Made by a program: the position numbers and the translations under genes. The notes beneath the pieces were generated by a model. That model was not told the origin of the DNA and ran no database searches. It saw only the letters and a list, made by a program, of their open reading frames with translations. From Flavihumibacter sp. UBA7668 (lineage in GTDB: Bacteria > Bacteroidota > Bacteroidia > Chitinophagales > Chitinophagaceae): DNA of 64,000 nt. Positions 25,140-33,432 of the stretch are shown piece by piece (the stretch's first letter is position 1; every line of letters begins with the position of its first letter). The stretch lies in the NCBI RefSeq assembly GCF_002483205.1, contig NZ_DLHM01000006.1:62001-126000 (forward strand). Reading direction: 5' to 3'.

Positions 25140-25727
25140 ATGAAAAAGATTTTATTGACGGCAGTTGGAATGGCAGCTATCATTGCTATTACCACAGTTG
25201 CCTGTCAGCCGCCAGCCGGTGAAACTAAGCCAGCAGAAGAAACTGCAGCAGCTGAGGATCCGGTTAAACGAGGCGAGTATCTTGTCAATACGATTGGCTG
25301 CGACGACTGCCATTCTCCTAAAAAAATGGGTCCGCGTGGCCCGGAGTTGGATCTTGAGAACCGTTTTGGCGGGCATTTATCCACGCACCCGATTGGACCG
25401 ATTGATACTTCTGTTTTGTCAAAGGGATGGGCTTTGTTTGGTCCTGAACTGACGGTTGCAGTTGGACCCTGGGGCATTTCCTATTCTGCCAATATCAGTG
25501 GAGATTCAACGGGGATTGGCAACTGGACGGAAGAGCAATTTTTCCGTGCGATGCGGGAAGGAAAATATAAAGGATTGGAAGCAAGCCGTCCACTTTTACC
25601 ACCTATGCCCTGGCAGAATTTTGCAAAGTTGAAGGACGAGGATTTGCGTGCGATTTTCCTTTACCTGAAATCAACCAAACCAGTAAATAACGTGGTTCCT
25701 GCTCCGAAGCAACTTAGTTCCCTATAA
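25140..25727 (+). CDS. c-type cytochrome lipoprotein
   Basis: A 195-residue exported monohaem cytochrome c. The signal sequence ends in a lipobox with Cys22 (TTVACQPP), followed by a Glu/Ala-rich linker. The haem-binding motif is C54-DD-C57-H58 in TIGCDDCHSP, and a Met in LPPMPWQNF is the probable sixth iron ligand. The sequence GEYLVNTIGCDDCHSPKKMGPRGPELD is typical of periplasmic cytochromes that shuttle electrons to dehydrogenases or terminal oxidases. It would be anchored in the inner or outer membrane facing the periplasm. It has no operon partner; its stop codon abuts palindromic repeat copy 3. Confidence 0.92.
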   Translation: MKKILLTAVGMAAIIAITTVACQPPAGETKPAEETAAAEDPVKRGEYLVNTIGCDDCHSPKKMGPRGPELDLENRFGGHLSTHPIGPIDTSVLSKGWALFGPELTVAVGPWGISYSANISGDSTGIGNWTEEQFFRAMREGKYKGLEASRPLLPPMPWQNFAKLKDEDLRAIFLYLKSTKPVNNVVPAPKQLSSL

Positions 25728-25797
25728 GGTGTCAGATAGGTGTTAGAACTGTGTTAGAGAGGTGTCAGACACCAGTTGGAACTGGTGTCTGATACCT
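25728..25797 (+). repeat. Palindromic intergenic repeat, copy 3
   Basis: Starts directly after the cytochrome stop codon. The left part is GGTGTCAGATAGGTGTTAG then AACTGTGTTAGAG. The hairpin has 18-base arms, AGGTGTCAGACACCAGTT (25760-25777) and AACTGGTGTCTGATACCT (25780-25797), with a two-base loop and a single G-T pair. This is the longest stem among the four copies. With copy 4, in opposite orientation, it brackets the dienelactone hydrolase gene. Confidence 0.88.
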
Positions 25798-25801
25798 CTT
25801 G

Positions 25802-26659
25802 TTAAAACTTCTTTCTTAGATAACCTAGCGCCATTTCGTAGGCTTCTTTGGTTTTTGCTGCATCGTGTTTGGGATTGCTTGGATTGGCAAAACCATGTAC
25901 GGCATCGAATATTTTATATTGCAGTTGTTTGCCGGCTGATTTCATGTCAACAGCAAATTGTTCTATGATTTCTTTAGAGATATATTGCTCATTGGCGAAA
26001 AGGCCCAGCACATCTGAATTGAGCTTTTTTAGTTGCTCCACATCCTTAACCGGCATTCCGTAGAAGATTACGGATCCTATATTTTGGTTACCCCCTATAA
26101 TGGCGGATCGAAGCGACCAGCTTCCACCAAAACACCAGCCAATATTCGCAACTTTTGCATTGGAACCAGCAAAATGATAGGCCCCTTTCACTATAGATTC
26201 CAACCTTGTCGGATTGGTACCCTGCATGTATTGTCCCGCTATTTTGGGATCAGCCGTCACTTTTCCGTCATACATATCTATCGCAAGCACATTCACCGAT
26301 TCGCCCAAATCTGAATAATATCGATCCGCTTCCTGCTTGATATGATCATTGAGCCCCCACCATTCCTGATAAACGAAAAGCCATTTGAAACTAGTCTGTT
26401 TCGCTTTGACCAGATAGGCACCCGCTGATTTTCCATCCGAAGTGGGGTAGGAGATCATCTTACCCAATTCATTTGCCGAAATTGGGATAGGGATCGGATG
26501 AAGTGCCTGAAATTCAGGATCTCCGGCAAAAGCAATCATTCCATCTTCGAGCGGATGACAGATTACAGCGTTCTTAAAATGTGACGTGTTGTCAACCGGC
26601 ATCCACCAACTCATTCCGGTTAGCAGAATTGTAAAAGGGATTAAAAGTAATTTTATCAT
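25802..26659 (-). CDS. Exported dienelactone hydrolase-family protein
   Basis: A 285-residue alpha/beta hydrolase with a signal peptide (MIKLLLIPFTILLTGMSWW). The nucleophile elbow is GWCFGGSWSL with Cys176, as in dienelactone hydrolases, and the catalytic His is in DAVHGFANPSN (about residue 264). Typical members hydrolyse lactones in aromatic degradation; exported Bacteroidota forms are of unknown substrate. The N-terminal hallmark VYQEWWGLNDHIKQEADR matches the family oxyanion block (EWWGLN). It is exactly framed by two inverted palindromic repeats. Confidence 0.9.
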   Translation of the reverse strand: MIKLLLIPFTILLTGMSWWMPVDNTSHFKNAVICHPLEDGMIAFAGDPEFQALHPIPIPISANELGKMISYPTSDGKSAGAYLVKAKQTSFKWLFVYQEWWGLNDHIKQEADRYYSDLGESVNVLAIDMYDGKVTADPKIAGQYMQGTNPTRLESIVKGAYHFAGSNAKVANIGWCFGGSWSLRSAIIGGNQNIGSVIFYGMPVKDVEQLKKLNSDVLGLFANEQYISKEIIEQFAVDMKSAGKQLQYKIFDAVHGFANPSNPKHDAAKTKEAYEMALGYLRKKF

Positions 26660-26670
26660 AATGTTTGTTT

Positions 26671-26753
26671 AGGTGTCAGACACTAGTTCCAACTGGTGTC
26701 TGACACCTGTAGTAATACTGTTCTAACACAGTTCTAACACCTGTCTGACACCT
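26671..26753 (-). repeat. Palindromic intergenic repeat, copy 4
   Basis: Inverted relative to copy 3. The hairpin arms are AGGTGTCAGACACTAGTT (26671-26688) and AACTGGTGTCTGACACCT (26691-26708), with a two-base loop and one mismatch, then GTTCTAACACAGTTCTAACAC and CTGTCTGACACCT. Unlike copies 1-3, it sits between two divergent genes, so it must overlap their promoters. Confidence 0.88.
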
Positions 26754-26786
26754 TTTCGGTAATTTCCGAATAAATTAGTAGAACTC

Positions 26787-28952
26787 ATGCGATTTTTTGC
26801 AGCTTGCTTTCTTATTGTAACCCTTTGTTCCACCAAACTATTTGCACAGCCGCTTCCGGAGAAGGACTGGCTGCTTAACCCGGCCGGTTTTGAAGCAGTT
26901 ATTGAGGAATCGCCCAACAAAGCTACCCTCACGCTCTCCAACGGACTCATCCGCAGAACCTTCCGCCTACAACCCAACCTGGTCTGTTACGATTATACCA
27001 ACCTCAGCACCAACCAGCAACTCATCCGGACCATCCGTGAAGAAGCGCGTATAAGCATCAACGGCAGCTCCTATAAAATCGGCGGATTAACACCTCCCGC
27101 AGAAAAAGCCTATTTCCTTCCAGAATGGCTGAATACCGGCAATACAACCGACAGCTCTTTCCGCTACCTCAACTATACCATAGCAGAAATTCAACCCGCC
27201 ATCCAATGGAAGAAGAAATTCTGGTCTGCTGGGGCGCTTCCTGCAAAAGGAAAAAGAATCATTTTCAGGTATACATCTCCCTTAGCTGACCTTAAAGGCC
27301 TTGAACTGGATATCCTTTATGATATATACAACGGTATCCCTCTGATCAGTAAATCCGTTCAGGTACGCAATCAATCCGGAAAAAACCTTATAATCGATAC
27401 CATCGTAAATGAAGTATTAGGTATGGTGGAAGAGGAGAGCGCTGTCATTGGAAGTCCGTCCCAAATGAAAAAGCCAACCGGACTTTATTTCGAATCCAAC
27501 TACGCCTTCAATAATTCCATGCGGTATGAATTGAGTGATCAGACCCTGCATTGGAAAACCGATCCCGCTTACACATCGCAGGTAAATTACAATTATGAAA
27601 CTCCCTGCCTGCTTGAAATCTATCCAGATCATGGTCCGGGTTCCGAAATTAAGCCCGGCGAATCTCTCCAATCCATTACCACTTATGAACTCGCGATGGA
27701 CAACAGCGACCGGGAACGCCGGGGGTTAGCCGTACGAAAAATGTACCGCACCATCGCGCCCTGGATTACTTCCAACCCAATCTTTATGCACCTCGTCAGT
27801 AAAAACGATGACGAAGTAAAAACCGCCATTGAACAGTGTGCGGCAACTGGTTATGAAGCCCTGATCCTAAGCTTTGGCAGCCACTGTAATATGGAAGATA
27901 CCAGTGCCGCAAATATTAAAAAATGGAAAGAACTCGCCGATTTCGCACACAGCAAAAAAATCTTTATCGGAAGTTATTCGCTTTTCAGTTCCCGTCGCAT
28001 CAATGATGAAGAAGATGTCATAAACCCCAAAACAGGAAAGCCCGGTGGAACTATGTTTGGAAATGCTCCCTGTCTTGCCAGCAACTGGGGAATCAATTAT
28101 CTAAGGACCCTCAGAACCTTCATGGAAAAAACCGGTTTTGATATTTTCGAAAATGATGGTCCTTATCCGGGTGATCGATGTGCTTCTACCAAACACCCCG
28201 GACATAAAGACCTGCATGATTCGCAATGGAAACAGATGGAATTGCAGAAAGGTTTGTATCGATGGTGCAATGAAAATGGCATTTATGTAAATGCCCCGGA
28301 CTGGTATTTTCTCGACGGTACGCATAAAATCGCGATTGGATACCGGGAAGTCAATTTCTCCCTCAGCAGGGAACAACAAAAAATCCTAAACCGGCAAAAT
28401 ATTTACGATGGTACCTGGGAAAAAACAAGTTCCATGGGATGGGGATTTGTGCCACTTACAAAATACCAGGGGGGCGGACCGGAAGCAATACTCGAACCGT
28501 TATCCGAACACCTCACTGATTACGAGCAACTCATGATGCAATACTATGGTTCGGGCGTGCAGGCCTGTTATCGGGGACCTCGTCTTTACGATACCGAAGC
28601 CACCCGGCAAACGGTTGTAAAAGTGATCAACTGGTACAAAAAATACCGCCAAATTCTTAATGCCGATATCATCCATCTGCGAAGGGCGGATGGCCGTGAT
28701 TGGGATGGAATCCTGCATATTGATCCAACCCAGCCAACAAAAGGTCTCGCTATGCTGTATAATCCAACAGAAACAGCAATTATACGAACCATCCGGTTAC
28801 CACTATACTATACCGGACTTTCGCTTAACGCAAGAATAACCGAACAGGAAAATCGAAGTCAAACGGTGAGCATTAACCGGGATTTCACTGCCACTATAAC
28901 CGTTACCATTCCAGCCAATGGATATACCTGGCTGACTGTAACAGCACCATAA
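26787..28952 (+). CDS. Exported glycoside hydrolase, alpha-galactosidase-like (clan GH-D-like)
   Basis: A 721-residue secreted protein with a signal peptide (cleaved near LFAQ, residue 20). It has a beta-sandwich first part (about 25-330), a TIM-barrel part (about 335-610) and a small C-terminal beta domain (about 640-721). Barrel segments that look like active-site loops are YEALILSFGSH, KIFIGSYSLF, TGFDIFENDGPYPGDRCAST and NGIYVNAPDWYFLDGTHK; the Asp in FENDGPYP is at the place where clan GH-D enzymes carry their nucleophile. The exact family is not certain. Probable role: release of a terminal sugar from an oligosaccharide in the periplasm. The 2-hydroxyacid dehydrogenase gene follows after 30 bases. 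Confidence 0.7.
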   Translation: MRFFAACFLIVTLCSTKLFAQPLPEKDWLLNPAGFEAVIEESPNKATLTLSNGLIRRTFRLQPNLVCYDYTNLSTNQQLIRTIREEARISINGSSYKIGGLTPPAEKAYFLPEWLNTGNTTDSSFRYLNYTIAEIQPAIQWKKKFWSAGALPAKGKRIIFRYTSPLADLKGLELDILYDIYNGIPLISKSVQVRNQSGKNLIIDTIVNEVLGMVEEESAVIGSPSQMKKPTGLYFESNYAFNNSMRYELSDQTLHWKTDPAYTSQVNYNYETPCLLEIYPDHGPGSEIKPGESLQSITTYELAMDNSDRERRGLAVRKMYRTIAPWITSNPIFMHLVSKNDDEVKTAIEQCAATGYEALILSFGSHCNMEDTSAANIKKWKELADFAHSKKIFIGSYSLFSSRRINDEEDVINPKTGKPGGTMFGNAPCLASNWGINYLRTLRTFMEKTGFDIFENDGPYPGDRCASTKHPGHKDLHDSQWKQMELQKGLYRWCNENGIYVNAPDWYFLDGTHKIAIGYREVNFSLSREQQKILNRQNIYDGTWEKTSSMGWGFVPLTKYQGGGPEAILEPLSEHLTDYEQLMMQYYGSGVQACYRGPRLYDTEATRQTVVKVINWYKKYRQILNADIIHLRRADGRDWDGILHIDPTQPTKGLAMLYNPTETAIIRTIRLPLYYTGLSLNARITEQENRSQTVSINRDFTATITVTIPANGYTWLTVTAP

Positions 28953-28982
28953 ACTTTATATTTAGCAGCTAAAATAAGTGCG

Positions 28983-29942
28983 ATGAAAATTGTTGTGCTC
29001 GATGGCTACACCCTGAATCCCGGTGACCTTTCCTGGTCAAGCCTGGAAATATTAGGCAATTTAACAGTATATGACCGTACCTGCCAGGACGATATTATTC
29101 CAAGAGCTAAAGATGCAGACGTTATATTAACCAACAAAACTCCGCTTCCAGCAACCATTCTGGAGCAATTACCTCAACTCAAATTCATCAGTGTTTTAGC
29201 GACCGGATATAATATAATAGATATAGATTGCACTCGTCGGTTAGGCATTATTGTTAGTAATGTACCGGGTTACAGTACCGCTTCGGTTGTGCAGCTCGCC
29301 TTTGCATTATTATTGGAACTCACCCATCGTGTTCAGCAACACAGCGATGCGGTTATGAATAGCCGTTGGGTGTCATCACCTGATTTTTCTTTTTGGAATC
29401 AACCTCTTATGGAACTGGCCGGAAAAACCATCGGCATCATCGGCTTTGGTGATATAGGAAAAAAGATGGCTGATCTTGCCACTGTTCTTGACATGAACAT
29501 GCTGGCCTACAGCAGAACCCAAACCGATCAGCAACATAGAAAGAATTTCCGTTGGGCAACCATTGATGATTTGTTCAGCCAGTCTGATATTATCAGTTTG
29601 CACTGTCCCCTAACACAGGAAACAAATGAAATTATCAACGCTGCCAGTTTAAAGCAGATGAAAAAATCTGCGTATTTGATCAATACCGCGCGCGGTCCGC
29701 TTATCAACGAAATCGATCTTGCAAACGCATTAAATGAAGATTGGATAGCAGGAGCAGGACTGGATGTTTTGAGCATAGAACCGCCTCAACCAGATAATCC
29801 TTTACTAATAGCAAAAAACTGCCTGATTACCCCTCATATTGCCTGGGCCACCGTAGAAGCCCGCCAACGATTACTGAATGAAACGGTAGCCAATGTACAT
29901 GCCTTCCTAAACGGCCAACCCATCCACCAGGTCAACGGGTAA
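28983..29942 (+). CDS. D-2-hydroxyacid dehydrogenase (hydroxypyruvate reductase-like)
   Basis: A 319-residue NAD(P)-dependent enzyme. The nucleotide-binding site is GKTIGIIGFGDIGKKMADLA (about residues 142-161). The family signatures LINTARGPLINEIDLANAL (with the substrate-binding Arg) and GLDVLSIEPPQPDNPLLIAKNCLITPHIAWAT (with the catalytic Glu and His) are present. It reversibly reduces 2-keto acids such as hydroxypyruvate or glyoxylate. It follows the glycoside hydrolase on the same strand, so it may act on a sugar-acid product (inference). No signal peptide, hence cytoplasmic. Confidence 0.92.
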   Translation: MKIVVLDGYTLNPGDLSWSSLEILGNLTVYDRTCQDDIIPRAKDADVILTNKTPLPATILEQLPQLKFISVLATGYNIIDIDCTRRLGIIVSNVPGYSTASVVQLAFALLLELTHRVQQHSDAVMNSRWVSSPDFSFWNQPLMELAGKTIGIIGFGDIGKKMADLATVLDMNMLAYSRTQTDQQHRKNFRWATIDDLFSQSDIISLHCPLTQETNEIINAASLKQMKKSAYLINTARGPLINEIDLANALNEDWIAGAGLDVLSIEPPQPDNPLLIAKNCLITPHIAWATVEARQRLLNETVANVHAFLNGQPIHQVNG

Positions 29943-29959
29943 CATCTAGCCTCTTTTTA

Positions 29960-30169
29960 TCACTTCCCTTTGTCGATTTCAAAACTCAACTTTACCGTCA
30001 CCCGGTACTCGGTGATTTTATTATTAACAACAGTAGCACTCATATCCTGCACATAGGCAGACCGGATATTATGCAGGCTTTTGGAAGCTTCGGTAATTGC
30101 CTGCTGGGTTGCATCTTCCCAACTCTTGGTGGAGTTCGCCATCAATTCCAATACTTTAACAACTGACAT
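29960..30169 (-). CDS. Dodecin family protein
   Basis: A 69-residue protein with the dodecin pattern: strand MSVVKVLELMANSTKSWEDATQQAITEASKSL, central Val-rich strand and ending EYRVTVKLSFEIDKGK. Dodecins assemble into twelve-subunit shells that bind flavins or CoA and buffer free flavin. The flavin-stacking Trp is at residue 17 (SWEDA). Length is normal for the family. Convergent with the 2-hydroxyacid dehydrogenase. Confidence 0.92.
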   Translation of the reverse strand: MSVVKVLELMANSTKSWEDATQQAITEASKSLHNIRSAYVQDMSATVVNNKITEYRVTVKLSFEIDKGK

Positions 30170-30417
30170 AGTATTTGTTTTAACGTTAATGGAATGAATT
30201 ACATATTAAAGGTAGTTTTCTTGTGATTAACAAAGTATAAATAAAATAAAATGTGTTTCGGTAGAAAAGAATAAGTAATCAATCATCTAGAAACTGTTGT
30301 TAATCCTTGAATTTTACCATTCAACATATTCAACATACGCTCCTGCAACACTCGATCGTTTTGGGTTGTCTGTCCCATCACGGTAAGATGATGACACGTT
30401 AACACAAAATCAGCATT
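30170..30417. promoter_or_regulatory. Divergent intergenic region between dodecin and susC
   Basis: A 248-base gap that must hold both promoters. For dodecin, TACCTTTA (minus strand, 30207-30214) is near the -7 consensus, with a TTTG at 30231-30234 that is only 16 bases away, a little short. For susC I see no convincing -7/-33 pair; TTTTG at 30359-30363 is a possible -33. No extracytoplasmic-sigma or hybrid-sensor gene adjoins the SusC/D pair, so its control is not evident here. Confidence 0.4.
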
Positions 30418-33414
30418 ATGAGGAAATTTATCTTGTACTTAACGGTATTGATAACCATAAGTACATCTGCAGCTGCACAAAAAGCTGTTTCAGGAAAAGT
30501 GGTAGATGAAAAGGATGGAAGTCCAATAGTTGGGGCTACCATTCGCGTAAAAAACGGTGCCATTCTCGGCACTACCAACGAACAGGGAGGGTTCGCTGTG
30601 AACGCTCCGGCCAATGCAAGAACATTGGTATTTACCTTTGTAGGATACAATGAACTGGATGTTGCTATCATTAATGGAGAAATGCTGGTGAGTATGAAAC
30701 AGGCCTCCCAATCACTCAATGAAGTGGTTGTGACCGGCTATCAAACCCGCAGCCGCCGCGCCAATACTGGTTCGGTTTCAGTGGTATCTATTGATGATAT
30801 CCGTACACAGCCCAATGCATCTTTTGATCAGATGCTTCAGGGACAGGCACCGGGTATCAACGTAAAAACCGGATCCGGTCAGCCTGGTAGAAATGCGGAT
30901 GTAATCATTCGTGGTAAAGGATCCATTAATGGTTCCAATGCTCCGCTTTATATCATGGATGGTGTGGAAATTCGGGCAGGTGATTTCAGCACACTTAACC
31001 AAAATGATTTTGAATCCGTAACAATTCTAAAAGACGCCGCTTCAACTGCCATATATGGTTCAAGGGGTGCAAATGGGGTTATTGTGATAACTACCAAAAA
31101 AGGAAGATCCGGCAAAATGCGCCTGAGTTACGACGGTCAAATTGGTACAGCCCGTTTGCCGGAGAATCAGCTGAAACTGATGAATACCCAGGAAAAACTG
31201 GATTTCGAAATGAATATCGCCGGTAATCCATATGGCTGGTCACCTGCTGAAGTAGAAGAACTGCGACAGATTAATGTCAACTGGAACGATTTTGTTTTCC
31301 GCAATGCAGGAATGCAATCGCACCAGATTTCTGCCTCAGGGGGCACAGATAAAACGACTTTTTATACTTCTATTGGAATGTACGACGAAGAAGGCATCAC
31401 AGTTGGAACCGGGATTAAAAAATACAATGGACGGATCAATGTATCACATACGGATAATAACCTCAAAATTGGAGCCAACCTGGCTGGTGGCTGGTCGAAT
31501 TATACCGGCACTTTCGAGGGTGATCAGAGCATTGGATCTGCACTGAACACCGTTATCTGGGCACTGCCCTATGAGCGAGCCATCAATGAAGACGGCTCCT
31601 ATGGTGAATCCATACAGTTTCCATTCTGGATTAATCCGGTAGAGGATCTGACTGAAAATCCGAATCGCAGCTGGCAGTTGAAAGGCACGGGTAATATTTT
31701 TCTGGAGTACAAATTACCCTGGATCAAAAACCTGACCTACAGAATCAATGCTGGGGGCGATTATTCCCAACTGGAAGGATTCAGTATTATAAAAAATGGT
31801 ACCCAGTCTGCCCGTCAGAATGAGGCATTCGGACAGGATTTTCGCCGCAATGGTGAAATCGCCCGAAGTCTGGAACGTCGATTCCGTTATACAGTAACCA
31901 ATAGCCTGAATTACAAAACAAGTTTTGGTGCAGATGAAGATCATAGTTTATCCGCTACCTTATTTACGGAATTTGTAAAGAATACCTCAAGAGAGTTTGA
32001 TTATACCGCCTATGGTGTATTACTTCCTTTTGATAATGAAGCCGGATTGGTGCCGGGTACTGCCGACAATGGATTTATCCCTGTTGTAGGAGGCGGATTC
32101 CCCGAAAATAATGCCCTGATGTCTTATTTTGGTCAGGTGGATTACGCCTATAAAGGCCGGTATTACCTGAGTTTGACCGGCCGTACAGATGGCTCTTCCA
32201 AACTGAGTCCGGAAAATCGCTGGACACAATACGGATCGGTGGGTGCCAGCTGGATCGTAAGTGATGAAGATTTTTACCATGTCAATTTCATGAACTTCCT
32301 GAAACTGAAAGCCAGTTATGGATCGGTAGGTAACCAGAATGGTATTGGTGATTTCCCGTATTTGCAACAATATGGCCGGGGTAGTTATGGCGGTCGTGGT
32401 TCCCTGAGTGTGAATCGCCTGGGTAATAACCTGCTTACCTGGGAGATCCGGAGCACCCTGAACGTTGGTGCTGATATGGAGTTTTTCCAGTCCCGTTTGA
32501 GAGCTTCTGTTGAATGGTATAGCAGTCTCACCAAAGGATTGTATTTCTCCCCCTTTGTGCCCAGTACCAGTGGTGGGAACGGTGCACTGCTCAGCAATAA
32601 TGGTAGCATGCAGAACCGTGGAATTGAAGCATCTTTAGGTGTAAAAATCATCAATACCCGCGATTTCAAATGGTCGGTTGATATGAATTATGCTTATAAT
32701 AAAAACACCATCAAGTCCCTTCCAAACGGACAGGATTTTCAATTGTATAAAAGTTTTCAGGCATTGCAGGTTGGTAAACCATTCAACAGTTTTTATCTGG
32801 TTCGATATGCCGGTGTAAATCCGGATAATGGAAATTCTCAATACTACAAAGCCGATGGCAAAACCATTACCGAACAATACGATGCGAATGATCTTGTGGT
32901 ACTTGGTACCAGTGATGCGCCTCATAACGCTGGGATAACCACCGCCGTTAGCTATAAAGGAATTGAACTGAGCGCTTTTGGTGTTTATTCTGCCGGAAAC
33001 TATATCTATAACAATGCCCGTTTCAATGTGGAATACAATGGATACACAACTTCCGGTTTTGCAAAAAGCGGATTAACTGCCTGGACTACACCCGGCCAGG
33101 TAACTAATTTCCCGAGACTCAGTGAAACTACAGAAGGAAGTACGACCCGTTTTCTCGAGAAAGGAGATTTCTTCCGGTTGAGAAATATCCAATTGGCCTA
33201 TACACTGCCAACAGAAGTGGTAAGTCGCCTTAAAATTCAGGGTTTCCGGATTTTTGTACAGGGACAAAACCTCTATACCAGCTTTAAATTTCAGGGATGG
33301 GATCCGGAAGTTTCCACTGTCAACAACTTTGACGTAAACTCCAATGCTGCTGTAAGTGGGGCCCAATATCCATCCTTAAAGCGTGTAACCGTAGGCGTTA
33401 ATCTTACCCTTTAA
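30418..33414 (+). CDS. SusC/RagA-family TonB-linked outer-membrane transporter
   Basis: A 998-residue outer-membrane transporter. Signal peptide to about residue 20 (STSAAAQ); carboxypeptidase-like regulatory domain (about 22-105, KAVSGKVVDEKDGSPIVGATIRV); plug (about 110-225) carrying the SusC signatures LQGQAPGINVKTGSGQPG, DVIIRGKGSINGSNAPLYIMDG and SVTILKDAASTAIYGSRGANGVIVITTKKG; barrel to the end, closing KRVTVGVNLTL. It imports oligosaccharides together with the SusD lipoprotein encoded 18 bases downstream, driven by TonB. The nearest degradative enzyme is the GH92 protein, suggesting a mannose-containing glycan. Confidence 0.97.
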   Translation: MRKFILYLTVLITISTSAAAQKAVSGKVVDEKDGSPIVGATIRVKNGAILGTTNEQGGFAVNAPANARTLVFTFVGYNELDVAIINGEMLVSMKQASQSLNEVVVTGYQTRSRRANTGSVSVVSIDDIRTQPNASFDQMLQGQAPGINVKTGSGQPGRNADVIIRGKGSINGSNAPLYIMDGVEIRAGDFSTLNQNDFESVTILKDAASTAIYGSRGANGVIVITTKKGRSGKMRLSYDGQIGTARLPENQLKLMNTQEKLDFEMNIAGNPYGWSPAEVEELRQINVNWNDFVFRNAGMQSHQISASGGTDKTTFYTSIGMYDEEGITVGTGIKKYNGRINVSHTDNNLKIGANLAGGWSNYTGTFEGDQSIGSALNTVIWALPYERAINEDGSYGESIQFPFWINPVEDLTENPNRSWQLKGTGNIFLEYKLPWIKNLTYRINAGGDYSQLEGFSIIKNGTQSARQNEAFGQDFRRNGEIARSLERRFRYTVTNSLNYKTSFGADEDHSLSATLFTEFVKNTSREFDYTAYGVLLPFDNEAGLVPGTADNGFIPVVGGGFPENNALMSYFGQVDYAYKGRYYLSLTGRTDGSSKLSPENRWTQYGSVGASWIVSDEDFYHVNFMNFLKLKASYGSVGNQNGIGDFPYLQQYGRGSYGGRGSLSVNRLGNNLLTWEIRSTLNVGADMEFFQSRLRASVEWYSSLTKGLYFSPFVPSTSGGNGALLSNNGSMQNRGIEASLGVKIINTRDFKWSVDMNYAYNKNTIKSLPNGQDFQLYKSFQALQVGKPFNSFYLVRYAGVNPDNGNSQYYKADGKTITEQYDANDLVVLGTSDAPHNAGITTAVSYKGIELSAFGVYSAGNYIYNNARFNVEYNGYTTSGFAKSGLTAWTTPGQVTNFPRLSETTEGSTTRFLEKGDFFRLRNIQLAYTLPTEVVSRLKIQGFRIFVQGQNLYTSFKFQGWDPEVSTVNNFDVNSNAAVSGAQYPSLKRVTVGVNLTL

Positions 33415-33432
33415 TCACACAAAAAAGAAACA

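Noticed and set aside
14183..26753. CRISPR array from the repeated AGGTGTCAGACA sequences
   Set aside because: Only four copies, kilobases apart, in alternating orientation and without spacers or cas genes.
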